Part shown: one piece after another, positions 50,308-57,677 of the stretch
Position numbering within the stretch: position 1 is the stretch's first letter
Layout of the letters: the number at the start of each line of letters is the position of its first letter
From: Pseudomonas sp. efr-133-TYG-5
GTDB lineage: Bacteria; Pseudomonadota; Gammaproteobacteria; Pseudomonadales; Pseudomonadaceae
Assembly: GCF_030209175.1 (NCBI RefSeq)
Contig: NZ_JARVSM010000006.1
Location: 558,001-622,000, forward strand
Length of the DNA: 64,000 nucleotides
Direction of reading: 5' to 3'
The notes under the pieces: generated by a model
The model's database searches: none
What the model was told of the DNA's origin: nothing
The model's input: only the letters and a program-made list of their open reading frames with translations
Made by a program: the position numbers and the translations under genes

Positions 50308-51633
50308 ATGTTCGATCCAGCCGACGAGCCGTCGTTTCATCTCGATGTAGCGGGCCTGTCCGCCTCCTTCGAGGTCCTGGCCTTTACCGGTAGCGAAGCC
50401 ATCAACGAGCCGTTCGCGTTCGAGATCGACGTGTTGATCGACGATTCGCAACTGGACCTTGCCGGGTTGCTGCATCGCGCGGCGTTTCTGCGTTTCGGGC
50501 CGCCGGGCAATGGCGTCCACGGGCAACTGCAGTGCCTGGTGCAGCAGGAGCATGGCCAGTTCTTCCGCCTGTGCCGGGTGCGGCTGGGGCCGAAGCTGGG
50601 TTGCCTCGACCTGCGTTTCAGCCAGCGCGTGTTCAGTGCGCGCTCGGTGCCGCAGATCCTTGCCCAGGTGTTGAAGGAGCACGGCATTGCCGGGACGCAG
50701 CGGCGGTTCGAGCTGCAGGGCGACTATCCGCCCCGGGTGTTCTGCACCCAGTACCGCGAGTCGGACCTGCAATTCGTCCAGCGCCTGTGCGCGCAGGCCC
50801 GTATCCACTACCACTTCGAGCATGGGCCGGACGGGCATTGCCTGGTGTTTGGCGACGATCCACAGCGGTTGCCGCGTGCCGCCGAAACCTGGGTCGACGA
50901 CGCCGCGATCGGCGCAGTGCGGCGCTGGCAGGTGCAGGGCGAGGTGCCGGTGAAAACCGCGCGCCAGGTGCACACGGTGCAGGGGCACACGCAGCTGGCG
51001 GCAGTGCGTTGCGGCCACTGGCTGGCGATGGCCGGGCATCCGTTCGACGCGTGCAATCGGCAATGGCTGGTGACCCGGGTGGAGCACGAGGGCGATCACG
51101 CCCGCGACCCGGTGTATGCCAACCGCATCGCTGGCACGCTGGGCGACATACCGTTCGCGACGCCGCTCCGGCCGCGGATGCACAGCCTGCAACGGGCCTG
51201 GGTGGTGGCGGTCGATGAGCCGTGGCCCGACCGCTCGCGACCGGTGGCGGTGCAATTCGACTGGCTGTATCAGGGCGAAGGTGCAGCGCCCAGCCATTGC
51301 TGGCTGCCCCTGGCGCCCAGCCTGGCCGATGTGCCGCTGGCAACGCTGGCCGATGGCGTCGAAGTGGTGGTGAGTTTCGCCGAGGGCGATCCGGACCAGC
51401 CGATGATCAGCGGCGTGCTGCAGGCGCCGGCGCTGCACACGGAGATGCCCGACGAGGCGCCGCCGGAGTTGCCGCACAGCCTCAGCAGCGAAGGCCTGGC
51501 CGGGTTTCTGCATTCTGCCGCCCCGTTGCTGTTGCTGTGCCTGATCCCCGGTGGCGGCAGCTTCAACCATTGCCCGCCGGCGACGTGCAGTTGCCGCTTG
51601 CTCGCGGCCGTCGACCAGAGCCATGGCCGATGA
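50308..51633 (+). CDS. vgrG: Short VgrG, type VI secretion spike protein
   Basis: A 441-residue VgrG. Residues 1 to about 310 are the gp27-like base, with FTGSEAINEPFAFEIDVL at the N-terminus and CTQYRESDLQFVQRLCAQARIHYHFEH. Residues about 315-410 are the gp5 OB-fold (VAVQFDWLYQGEG, HCWLPLAP, GVEVVVSFAEGDPDQPMISG). After a PGGGSFNHC segment, the place where long VgrGs go on into the trimeric needle, the protein ends with a Cys-rich tail (CPPATCSCR). The stop overlaps the next start (ATGA), so this short form is natural and not a frameshift. A weak ribosome site precedes it. No other T6SS core gene is in the window. Confidence 0.88.
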   Translation: MFDPADEPSFHLDVAGLSASFEVLAFTGSEAINEPFAFEIDVLIDDSQLDLAGLLHRAAFLRFGPPGNGVHGQLQCLVQQEHGQFFRLCRVRLGPKLGCLDLRFSQRVFSARSVPQILAQVLKEHGIAGTQRRFELQGDYPPRVFCTQYRESDLQFVQRLCAQARIHYHFEHGPDGHCLVFGDDPQRLPRAAETWVDDAAIGAVRRWQVQGEVPVKTARQVHTVQGHTQLAAVRCGHWLAMAGHPFDACNRQWLVTRVEHEGDHARDPVYANRIAGTLGDIPFATPLRPRMHSLQRAWVVAVDEPWPDRSRPVAVQFDWLYQGEGAAPSHCWLPLAPSLADVPLATLADGVEVVVSFAEGDPDQPMISGVLQAPALHTEMPDEAPPELPHSLSSEGLAGFLHSAAPLLLLCLIPGGGSFNHCPPATCSCRLLAAVDQSHGR

Positions 51634-52424
51634 GCGCTACGACGCCGGCACCGCTCGCGCAATGGCTGCTGCTGGATGTACCGCAGGCCCCGCAGGCGCT
51701 GCTGACCTTGCATCGAGGGTTCGCGGCGGTGCGCTGTTTTCGCCTGTTCGAGGGCACCGAGTTTCAGCCGGTGGCCGAGCAGGGGCCGCTGCTGGTCGAA
51801 CTGCATGGCAATCCGGCGCTGAGCGCGTTGTGTCAGCACGACCCGCAGACCTGGAGCGGCCTGCTGCTTGGCTGCGAAGCGCCGGCGGCGGTGTTGCTCG
51901 AACACCTGCGGCGCATGCTCACGGTGTCGTTCGGCCTGCAGCACCGGGCCTTGCTGACCTACTACAACCGCCAGACCGCCAGCTATTTCTTCGATGCCTG
52001 CGACGCCGCCGAACTGAGCCGCTGGCTCGGGCCGATCCGCCAGTTGCGCTGGTTCGGCGGCACCTGGGCCGATCGGGCGCTGGGTTGTCAGGGCTGGCAG
52101 CAACTGCGCAATCCGCGGCTGGCGGTGGAGCCGTTGCGGGTCGAGGAAAGCCTGACGTCGCGCCAGCGCGAGCGCCTGCAAGCCTGCCTGCTGGACCAGC
52201 ATATCTGGCGCTGGAGCCAATCGACGGGAACCGATTACCCGGTGCTCGCCTCCCATGTGCAACAAGGCCTGGCGTTGGGTTTCAGTGAACGCACGGTACT
52301 CGACGGCTGGTTGTGGCTACGCTTGCAGCATCCGCGGGCCGAATGGCAGCCGCCACCGGCGGGCCTGAGCCCGCGCGAACGGCTCGAGCATCTGCGTCGG
52401 CAATGGCAGGACGATCCACCCTGA
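51630..52424 (+). CDS. DUF4123 type VI effector adaptor
   Basis: A 264-residue protein matching DUF4123 chaperones, which load a specific effector onto VgrG. Visible family-like segments are LLLDVPQAPQALLTLHRG at the N-terminus, GPLLVELHGNPAL, the LRRMLTVSF block with YYNRQTASYFFD, and FGGTWADRAL. The ATG overlaps the vgrG stop. Such adaptors usually sit directly before their cargo gene, which here would be the alpha/beta hydrolase. Confidence 0.82.
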   Translation: MSATTPAPLAQWLLLDVPQAPQALLTLHRGFAAVRCFRLFEGTEFQPVAEQGPLLVELHGNPALSALCQHDPQTWSGLLLGCEAPAAVLLEHLRRMLTVSFGLQHRALLTYYNRQTASYFFDACDAAELSRWLGPIRQLRWFGGTWADRALGCQGWQQLRNPRLAVEPLRVEESLTSRQRERLQACLLDQHIWRWSQSTGTDYPVLASHVQQGLALGFSERTVLDGWLWLRLQHPRAEWQPPPAGLSPRERLEHLRRQWQDDPP

Positions 52425-52441
52425 AGCGAGGTTCGGCACCC

Positions 52442-53317
52442 ATGGCACTACCCTGGCGGCAACGGTTCGGCGCCATGCTTGGCGTATTTCTTTCGCTGCT
52501 GCTGAGCGCCTGCTCGCCGGTCAAGGTGCTCAACGCGCTGACGCCCGCAGCGACCTACACGAAAACCGCGGGCATCGCCTACGGTGCCGATCCGCGACAG
52601 AAACTCGATGTCTATGTGCCCCGGCAACTTGCGACGCCGGCGCCGGTGGTGGTGTTTTTCTATGGCGGCAGCTGGAACAGCGGCGCCCGCGAGGATTACG
52701 CCTTTGTCGGTGAGGCGCTGGCGTCGCGGGGGATTGTCGCGGTGCTGGCCGACTATCGACTGTATCCACAGGTGCGCTATCCGCTGTTTCTGGAGGATGC
52801 GGCGCACGCCGTGGCCTGGACCAAGGCCCACATCCGCGAGTTTGCCGGCGACCCGCAGCGCTTGTACCTGATGGGCCACAGCTCCGGCGCCTACAACGCG
52901 GCGATGCTCGCCCTGGATCCGCAATTGCTCGGCGCAGTCGGCCTGACGCCCGCTGATCTGCGCGGCTGGATCGGCCTCGCCGGGCCCTACGATTTTCTGC
53001 CGATCAAGAACCCGGATGTACGCCCGGTGTTTTTCTGGCCGGACTCACCACCGCAGTCGCAGCCGATCAACCATGTCAGCCAGGGTGCGCCAGCGGCCTT
53101 GCTGATTGCTGCGACGCGCGATGATCTGGTCAACCCGACGCGCAATACCGGCGGCCTCGCCAGCCGCCTGCGCGCCGCCGGGGTGCCGGTGCAGGAGTTG
53201 TATTACGCGCGGCCCAGCCACATCACCCTGGTGGCCACGCTGTCGCGACCGTTGCGCAGCCTAGCGCCGGTGCTCGATCAGGTGGTTGCGTTCATCCGCC
53301 ATCCGCCGCCTCAGTGA
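52442..53317 (+). CDS. Lipoprotein-type alpha/beta hydrolase, possible T6SS-linked lipase
   Basis: A 291-residue alpha/beta hydrolase. The N-terminus is a lipoprotein signal with lipobox LLSAC (about residues 18-22). An oxyanion segment FFYGGSW, a nucleophile elbow GHSSGAY, a late Asp (ATRDDLV) and a His (RPSHITL) give a Ser-Asp-His triad. It looks like a BD-FAE/carboxylesterase member. It lies 17 bases after DUF4123 in the same direction, where a Tle phospholipase effector would be expected. A lipobox is unusual for an injected effector, so it could instead be an unrelated periplasmic esterase. An in-frame ATG at 52403 is an alternative start. Confidence 0.82.
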   Translation: MALPWRQRFGAMLGVFLSLLLSACSPVKVLNALTPAATYTKTAGIAYGADPRQKLDVYVPRQLATPAPVVVFFYGGSWNSGAREDYAFVGEALASRGIVAVLADYRLYPQVRYPLFLEDAAHAVAWTKAHIREFAGDPQRLYLMGHSSGAYNAAMLALDPQLLGAVGLTPADLRGWIGLAGPYDFLPIKNPDVRPVFFWPDSPPQSQPINHVSQGAPAALLIAATRDDLVNPTRNTGGLASRLRAAGVPVQELYYARPSHITLVATLSRPLRSLAPVLDQVVAFIRHPPPQ

Positions 53318-54660
53318 GCGGTGCCGCTGAACCAGCCGTCGTTGCGCCGCAGCCACACGGCCAACCCGCCGAGGGACAGGCTGCGCAGCACCATGAACAG
53401 CAGAAACGAAATCCACAGACCATGATTGCCCAGGCCTTGCAGCGCCCACGCCACGGGCAGCAACAGCAGCACCGTGAGCAGCATGCCGTTGCGCATTTCC
53501 CGCGCGCGGGTGGCGCCGATGAACAGGCCGTCGAGCAGGTAGCTCCAGACGGCAATCAGCGGCAGCACGGCGAGGTACGGCAGGTAGATGAACGCGGTAT
53601 CGCGCACGCTCTGGATGTCGGTCTGCATTTCGATGAACAGGTGCCCGGCGCACAGGAACAACGCCGCGAAACCGAGGCTCGCCAGCAATGACCAGCCGCC
53701 GGCGACCACCAGCGAGCGGCGCAGGGCCAGGCGATCACGGGCGCCGATGGCGTGGCCGCACAGCGCTTCGATGGCGTGGGCCAGGCCGTCGAGGGCATGG
53801 GCGGTGAGCAACAGGCCGTTGAGCAGCAGGGCGTTGGCCGCGACCGTGGCATCGCCGAGTCGCGCGCCTTGCACGGTGATCAGGAAAAACACCGATTGCA
53901 GCGCCAGGCTGCGGATAAAGATGTCGCGATTGACCGCCAGCAGCGGCCGCCAGCTCTGCCAGACCTTGAGGGCGGCCCAGACGATGTGCCCGGGATAGGC
54001 GCGCAGGGCTGAGCGGGTCAGCAGCAGGCCGAGCAGGGCGCCACTCCATTCGGCGATCACCGAGGCGCGCGCGGAACCGACCACTCCCCAGTCCAGGCCC
54101 ATCACGAACCACAGGTTGAGGACGATGTTGATCAGGTTGGTGCTCAGCAGGATCGCCAGCGGCGCGCGGGCGTTCTGGGTGCCGAGGAACCAGCCGACCA
54201 GGGCGTAACTGGCCAGCGCCGCGGGCAAGCCGAACAGGCGCGTATGGAAAAAGTCGCGGGTCAACTGGTCGAGTTCCGCCGAGGGCTGCATGAAGTGCAG
54301 GGCGACGCTGCTCAGCGGCACGCCCACGGCGCCGAGCAATAATGCCAGCCCCAGCGCGAGCAGCAGGCCCTGCAGCAGAATCTGGCGCAACGCCGCGCCG
54401 TCGCTGCGCCCGGCGGCCTGCGCGGCGAACCCGGTGGTGCCCATGCGCAGGAACCCCATCGCCCAGGCGAGAAAGGTATACAGGCTGGCGCCGACGGCGA
54501 CTGCGCCGAGTTGATGGGCGTGGGGCAGGTGGCCGATGACGGTGCTGTCGACCAGCGCCACCAGCGGTACGGAAATGTTCGAGAGGATCATGGGGGCGGC
54601 GAGGGCCCAGACCCGGCGGTGGGTCGGACGGTCGCGCCAGTCGGCGATCAGAGTGGACAT
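53311..54660 (-). CDS. MATE family efflux transporter
   Basis: A 449-residue inner-membrane multidrug exporter of the MATE/DinF type with about 12 helices. It begins MSTLIADWRDRPTHRRVWALAAPMILSNIS and contains LVALVDSTVIGHL and LAWAMGFLRMGTTGFAAQAAG. The start was set at the Met preceded by AAGGAG; the longer frame has no ribosome site. The substrate is unknown. The 3' end overlaps the 3' end of the convergent hydrolase gene by seven bases. Confidence 0.93.
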   Translation of the reverse strand: MSTLIADWRDRPTHRRVWALAAPMILSNISVPLVALVDSTVIGHLPHAHQLGAVAVGASLYTFLAWAMGFLRMGTTGFAAQAAGRSDGAALRQILLQGLLLALGLALLLGAVGVPLSSVALHFMQPSAELDQLTRDFFHTRLFGLPAALASYALVGWFLGTQNARAPLAILLSTNLINIVLNLWFVMGLDWGVVGSARASVIAEWSGALLGLLLTRSALRAYPGHIVWAALKVWQSWRPLLAVNRDIFIRSLALQSVFFLITVQGARLGDATVAANALLLNGLLLTAHALDGLAHAIEALCGHAIGARDRLALRRSLVVAGGWSLLASLGFAALFLCAGHLFIEMQTDIQSVRDTAFIYLPYLAVLPLIAVWSYLLDGLFIGATRAREMRNGMLLTVLLLLPVAWALQGLGNHGLWISFLLFMVLRSLSLGGLAVWLRRNDGWFSGTAH

Positions 54661-54727
54661 GCGGGCTCCTTGGGGAGCTGGCATTGTAGCCATTCGTTGC
54701 GGATTTGCCGTGACTGACAGCGCCGAG

Positions 54728-54771
54728 CCCTCACCCCAGCCCTCTGCCTCGGGAGAGCGCTGGGGAGAGGG
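54728..54771. repeat. Dispersed CCCTCACCCCAGCCCTC inverted repeat
   Basis: CCCTCACCCCAGCCCTCT pairs with GAGAGCGCTGGGGAGAGGG across a short loop. This type is frequent in intergenic regions of GC-rich proteobacteria. It lies between the MATE gene and the small membrane-protein gene and may act as a terminator for the latter. Confidence 0.7.
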
Positions 54772-54784
54772 GCTTGCTGTGCGC

Positions 54785-55078
54785 TCAGTGAATGATCCAG
54801 CTCAACAGCCACAACCCCAGCAGCAGCCAGATGATCCCGGCGATGATCGACGCGTTCATGAACGCACGGATCGCCGACCACAGCAGCATCAGCCCGACGA
54901 TCAGGGCAATGATGCTGATGATCGAGGTGTCCATGCCCAACGCCTTGGACAGGCCATCGACAAAGTTGCCGCCCGCGTGGCTGAGCAGATTGAACAGGCC
55001 GCTGAGGCCGTCGACGATGAAACGGATGATCGAACCGAGCGCCTGGCCGAGCCATTCGAAAAAGCTTTCTACCTGCAT
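54785..55078 (-). CDS. Small hypothetical membrane protein
   Basis: A 97-residue protein beginning MQVESFFEWLGQALGSIIRFIVDGL. It has an amphipathic N-terminal half and two hydrophobic helices toward the C-terminus (SIISIIALIVGLMLLWSAI and ASIIAGIIWLLLGLWLLSWII). The start was chosen to remove a long artefactual extension into the MazG-like gene on the other strand. I do not recognise the family. It is upstream of the MATE gene on the same strand, so co-transcription is possible. Confidence 0.75.
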   Translation of the reverse strand: MQVESFFEWLGQALGSIIRFIVDGLSGLFNLLSHAGGNFVDGLSKALGMDTSIISIIALIVGLMLLWSAIRAFMNASIIAGIIWLLLGLWLLSWIIH

Positions 55079-55231
55079 GTGTTCATCCTGATGAAAGAGC
55101 TGAGCCTTGGGCCGCAGCGGGGGCGGCCGAGTTCCCTGCAAGCATAGAGTGTTTCGCCGCAAAACTGTGGCCGTGCGCCTCTTGCCTTCGCCGGGCATCC
55201 CCCCGAAGCTATACGCCTTCAGGAGAGCCCG

Positions 55232-55534
55232 ATGAACCTTGTTGAACTGACCGAACGCCTGCACGCCATCCGTGACCGCAATGACTGGCGGCAATTTCAC
55301 AGCCCGAAAAACCTGGCGATGGCCGCCAGTGTGGAAATGGCCGAGCTGGTGGAGATCTTCCAGTGGCTGACGGAAGACCAGTCGCGCCAGTTGCCGGCGG
55401 ACAAACTCGCCCACGCCGGGCAGGAAATCGGCGACATCGTCCTCTATCTGCTGTTGCTGTGCAGCGAACTGGGGCTGGACATGAATGAAGTGGTGCGCAG
55501 CAAGCTCGCCGACAGCGAACGGCGGTTCAGCTGA
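55232..55534 (+). CDS. MazG-like nucleotide pyrophosphohydrolase
   Basis: A 100-residue all-alpha NTP pyrophosphatase resembling the dCTPase/RS21-C6 group. The metal-binding acidic motifs are present: SVEMAELVEIFQW (ExxE) and EIGDIVLYLLLL (ExxD). RBS AGGAG precedes the ATG. Family members remove non-canonical or excess dNTPs. The stop overlaps the cmoM start (TGATG), which suggests coupling to tRNA modification only by transcription. Confidence 0.9.
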   Translation: MNLVELTERLHAIRDRNDWRQFHSPKNLAMAASVEMAELVEIFQWLTEDQSRQLPADKLAHAGQEIGDIVLYLLLLCSELGLDMNEVVRSKLADSERRFS

Positions 55535-56283
55535 TGAGCGACCGGCATTTCGATCAGTTGGCGACTCGTTTCGCGGAAAAAATCTACGGTGGCGCCAAAG
55601 GGGCGATCCGTCTGGCGGTGTTGCAGGCCGATCTTGCCGAGGCCCTGCCGGAGCGGCCGCTGCGGGTGCTCGACATCGGCGGCGGTCTCGGCCACATGGC
55701 GCTGTGGCTGGCCGAACGCGGACACGCCGTGACCTTCACCGAACCGGCCGCACCGATGCTCGAGGGCGCGCGCCAGCGCTTTGCCGATGCCGGACAAACC
55801 GCAACGTTCATTCAGGCGCCATGGCAGGAACTGCCCGGCCTGCTCAACGAACGCTTTGACCTGGTGATCTGCCATGCGGTGCTGGAGTGGCTGGCCGAAC
55901 CCCACGCGATCCTGCCGGTGCTGCATCGATTGACCGTGCCCGGTGGCTGGCTGTCGCTGGCGTTCTACAACCGCGACGCGCTGATCTACCGCAACCTGCT
56001 CAAAGGCCATTTCAAGAAGATGCGCAAGAACAGCCTGGCCGGGGAAAAACAGAGCCTGACGCCGCAGCAGCCTCTCGATCCACGGGAACTGGCGACGCAA
56101 CTCGCCGGGTTGTGGCAGGTCGAAAGCCAGAGCGGGGTGCGGGTTTTCCACGACTACATGCCGGTGGAATTCCAGGCCCGCGCCGAACTGGCGGACCTGC
56201 TCGAAATGGAGCTGGCCCACCGTCGTCACCCGAGCTTCGCCGGGCTCGGGCGCTACTTGCACTGGATCTGCCGGCCGATCTGA
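55534..56283 (+). CDS. cmoM: tRNA 5-carboxymethoxyuridine methyltransferase CmoM
   Basis: A 249-residue class I SAM methyltransferase, formerly SmtA. The N-terminus DRHFDQLATRFAEKIYGGAKGAIRLAV resembles E. coli CmoM. The SAM motif is VLDIGGGLGHMALWLAERGH, then FDLVICHAVLEWLAEP and the conserved GVRVFHDYMP and LGRYLHWICRP. It methylates cmo5U at the wobble position of tRNA. It is coupled to the MazG-like gene upstream, and a lipoprotein gene follows 12 bases downstream. Confidence 0.94.
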   Translation: MSDRHFDQLATRFAEKIYGGAKGAIRLAVLQADLAEALPERPLRVLDIGGGLGHMALWLAERGHAVTFTEPAAPMLEGARQRFADAGQTATFIQAPWQELPGLLNERFDLVICHAVLEWLAEPHAILPVLHRLTVPGGWLSLAFYNRDALIYRNLLKGHFKKMRKNSLAGEKQSLTPQQPLDPRELATQLAGLWQVESQSGVRVFHDYMPVEFQARAELADLLEMELAHRRHPSFAGLGRYLHWICRPI

Positions 56284-56295
56284 GCGGAGCGTGAA

Positions 56296-56907
56296 ATGAA
56301 AGGTCATTCAGGGTTATTGCTGATCTGTCTCGGGTTGGCCGCCTGCCAGGGCAGCAACCCTTATGTGGCGCAGTCGCGACCGCTGCCGCCGGCCCCGCCG
56401 CAAGCGGCGAGCACGTTCGACCGCAGCGCCTACCCGGCGCCGCCGCGGGACTACGGGCGCTATCGCAGCTGGACCTGGCTCAACGGGCGCCTGCCGCCGG
56501 GCACGGCCTGGGCGGATTCGGCGCAGGTGGCCGAGGCAGTCGGCAATGCCCTCGACCAGCGCGGCCTGCGCCCGACGCGCGACAACCGCCCGGCCGACCT
56601 GCTGGTCAGCGCCGACCTGCGCCTGGAAACCCGCTTGCGTCAGGTCCAGGACGATTACGGCTACTACGGCGGTTACGGCGGCTACGATCGTTATGGTCGT
56701 GGTTACGGCATGTACAACACGGTGCCGATCGTGCGCACCTACCAGGAACAGGTCGTGGTGGTACGCGTCGATCTGTTCGACGCCGGCACGGGCCAGCCGG
56801 TGTGGAGCGCCAGCGCGGAAACCGGCACCCAGGGCAATCAGATCGAACGCAGCGACGCCATCCGCGAGGCTGTGGAAAAGGCCATGTCGGCGTATCCTCC
56901 CAGTTAG
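56296..56907 (+). CDS. DUF4136 lipoprotein (first of a tandem pair)
   Basis: A 203-residue lipoprotein with lipobox LAAC near residue 17 and a DUF4136 domain. The domain has YGRYRSWTWLNGRLP, ALDQRGLRPTRDNRPADLLVSADL and the C-terminal GNQIERSDAIREAVEKAM. A Tyr/Gly-rich insertion (YGYYGGYGGYDRYGRGYG, about residues 121-138) is unlike its paralogue. The function of DUF4136 is unknown. RBS GGAG is upstream. Probably in one operon with cmoM. Confidence 0.88.
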   Translation: MKGHSGLLLICLGLAACQGSNPYVAQSRPLPPAPPQAASTFDRSAYPAPPRDYGRYRSWTWLNGRLPPGTAWADSAQVAEAVGNALDQRGLRPTRDNRPADLLVSADLRLETRLRQVQDDYGYYGGYGGYDRYGRGYGMYNTVPIVRTYQEQVVVVRVDLFDAGTGQPVWSASAETGTQGNQIERSDAIREAVEKAMSAYPPS

Positions 56908-56961
56908 TGGGCTGCCAGTCAGCCGCTCCCACGGGTACATGCCTTCCATCGGAGAATCATC

Positions 56962-57519
56962 ATGTTGCGCCGTCTCGCTTTACTGGCCGTGGCCGTGCTG
57001 CTCAGTGCCTGCGCCGCCAACCAGGTCAATCATGACTTCGACGCCAGCCGCGATTTTGCCGCTTATCGCAGCTGGAGCTGGAAAGAACCCGCCCTGCAGT
57101 ACCGCCCCGACGATCCGCGGATCAAGAGCGACCTGACCGAGCAACGCATCCGCCAGGCCGTTGCCGATCAGCTCGACCAGCGCGGCCTGCGTCCCGCCGC
57201 CGCGGGTGCCAGGGGTGACGTGAATGTGCAGGCCTACCTGATCGTCGAGGATCGCCAGCAACAGGTGACCACCAACTACGGCGGCGGTTGGGGCGGCCCG
57301 TGGAACGGCTACTGGGGCGGCCCGATGTACAACGAAACGCGCAACATCACCTACAAGGTGGCGACCATCCAGATCGACCTGCTCGACGGCAAGGACGGCA
57401 AACTGGTGTGGCGCGGCAGCGACGAGCAGATGCTCGCCAGCAAGCCGAATCCGCAGGATCGCAGCAACGCCATCCGCGAAACCGTCAGCCGCATCCTCGC
57501 CAACTACCCGCCGCGTTGA
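56962..57519 (+). CDS. DUF4136 lipoprotein (second of a tandem pair)
   Basis: A 185-residue lipoprotein with lipobox LSAC (about residues 13-16) and the same domain layout as the gene before it: FAAYRSWSWKEPAL, DQLDQRGLRPAAAG, a Gly/Trp-rich loop (GGGWGGPWNGYWGG), and QDRSNAIRETVSRILANYPP. It is clearly a diverged duplicate of the upstream gene. RBS CGGAG precedes it and a terminator follows. Confidence 0.9.
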   Translation: MLRRLALLAVAVLLSACAANQVNHDFDASRDFAAYRSWSWKEPALQYRPDDPRIKSDLTEQRIRQAVADQLDQRGLRPAAAGARGDVNVQAYLIVEDRQQQVTTNYGGGWGGPWNGYWGGPMYNETRNITYKVATIQIDLLDGKDGKLVWRGSDEQMLASKPNPQDRSNAIRETVSRILANYPPR

Positions 57520-57532
57520 TCGGCGGCAAACC

Positions 57533-57559
57533 AAGGAGAGCCATGGCTCTCCTTTTTTT
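57533..57559 (+). terminator. Terminator after the lipoprotein pair
   Basis: AAGGAGAGCC and GGCTCTCCTT form a 10-bp stem with a two-base apparent loop, followed by a T-run (TTTTTTTG). Confidence 0.9.
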
Positions 57560-57677
57560 GTCCTGACGTTTCTCTGCCGAAGGCTGGCGGGTTGCCAGCA
57601 GCGTGGCCCAGGCGTGTCTACACTCAATGGCACCAATGGAGGTTGCGCCCGGCCGTGCGCCGGCAAAGGAGTGCGCC

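Noticed and set aside
48148..51624. 1158-codon minus-strand frame across speA and vgrG
   Set aside because: It runs opposite two well-supported genes and the spacer between them, and shows no recognisable domain.
51222..51629. Upstream extension of the DUF4123 frame inside vgrG, suggesting a frameshifted VgrG
   Set aside because: The extension is low-complexity. The vgrG stop and DUF4123 ATG overlap precisely (ATGA), so both genes are intact.
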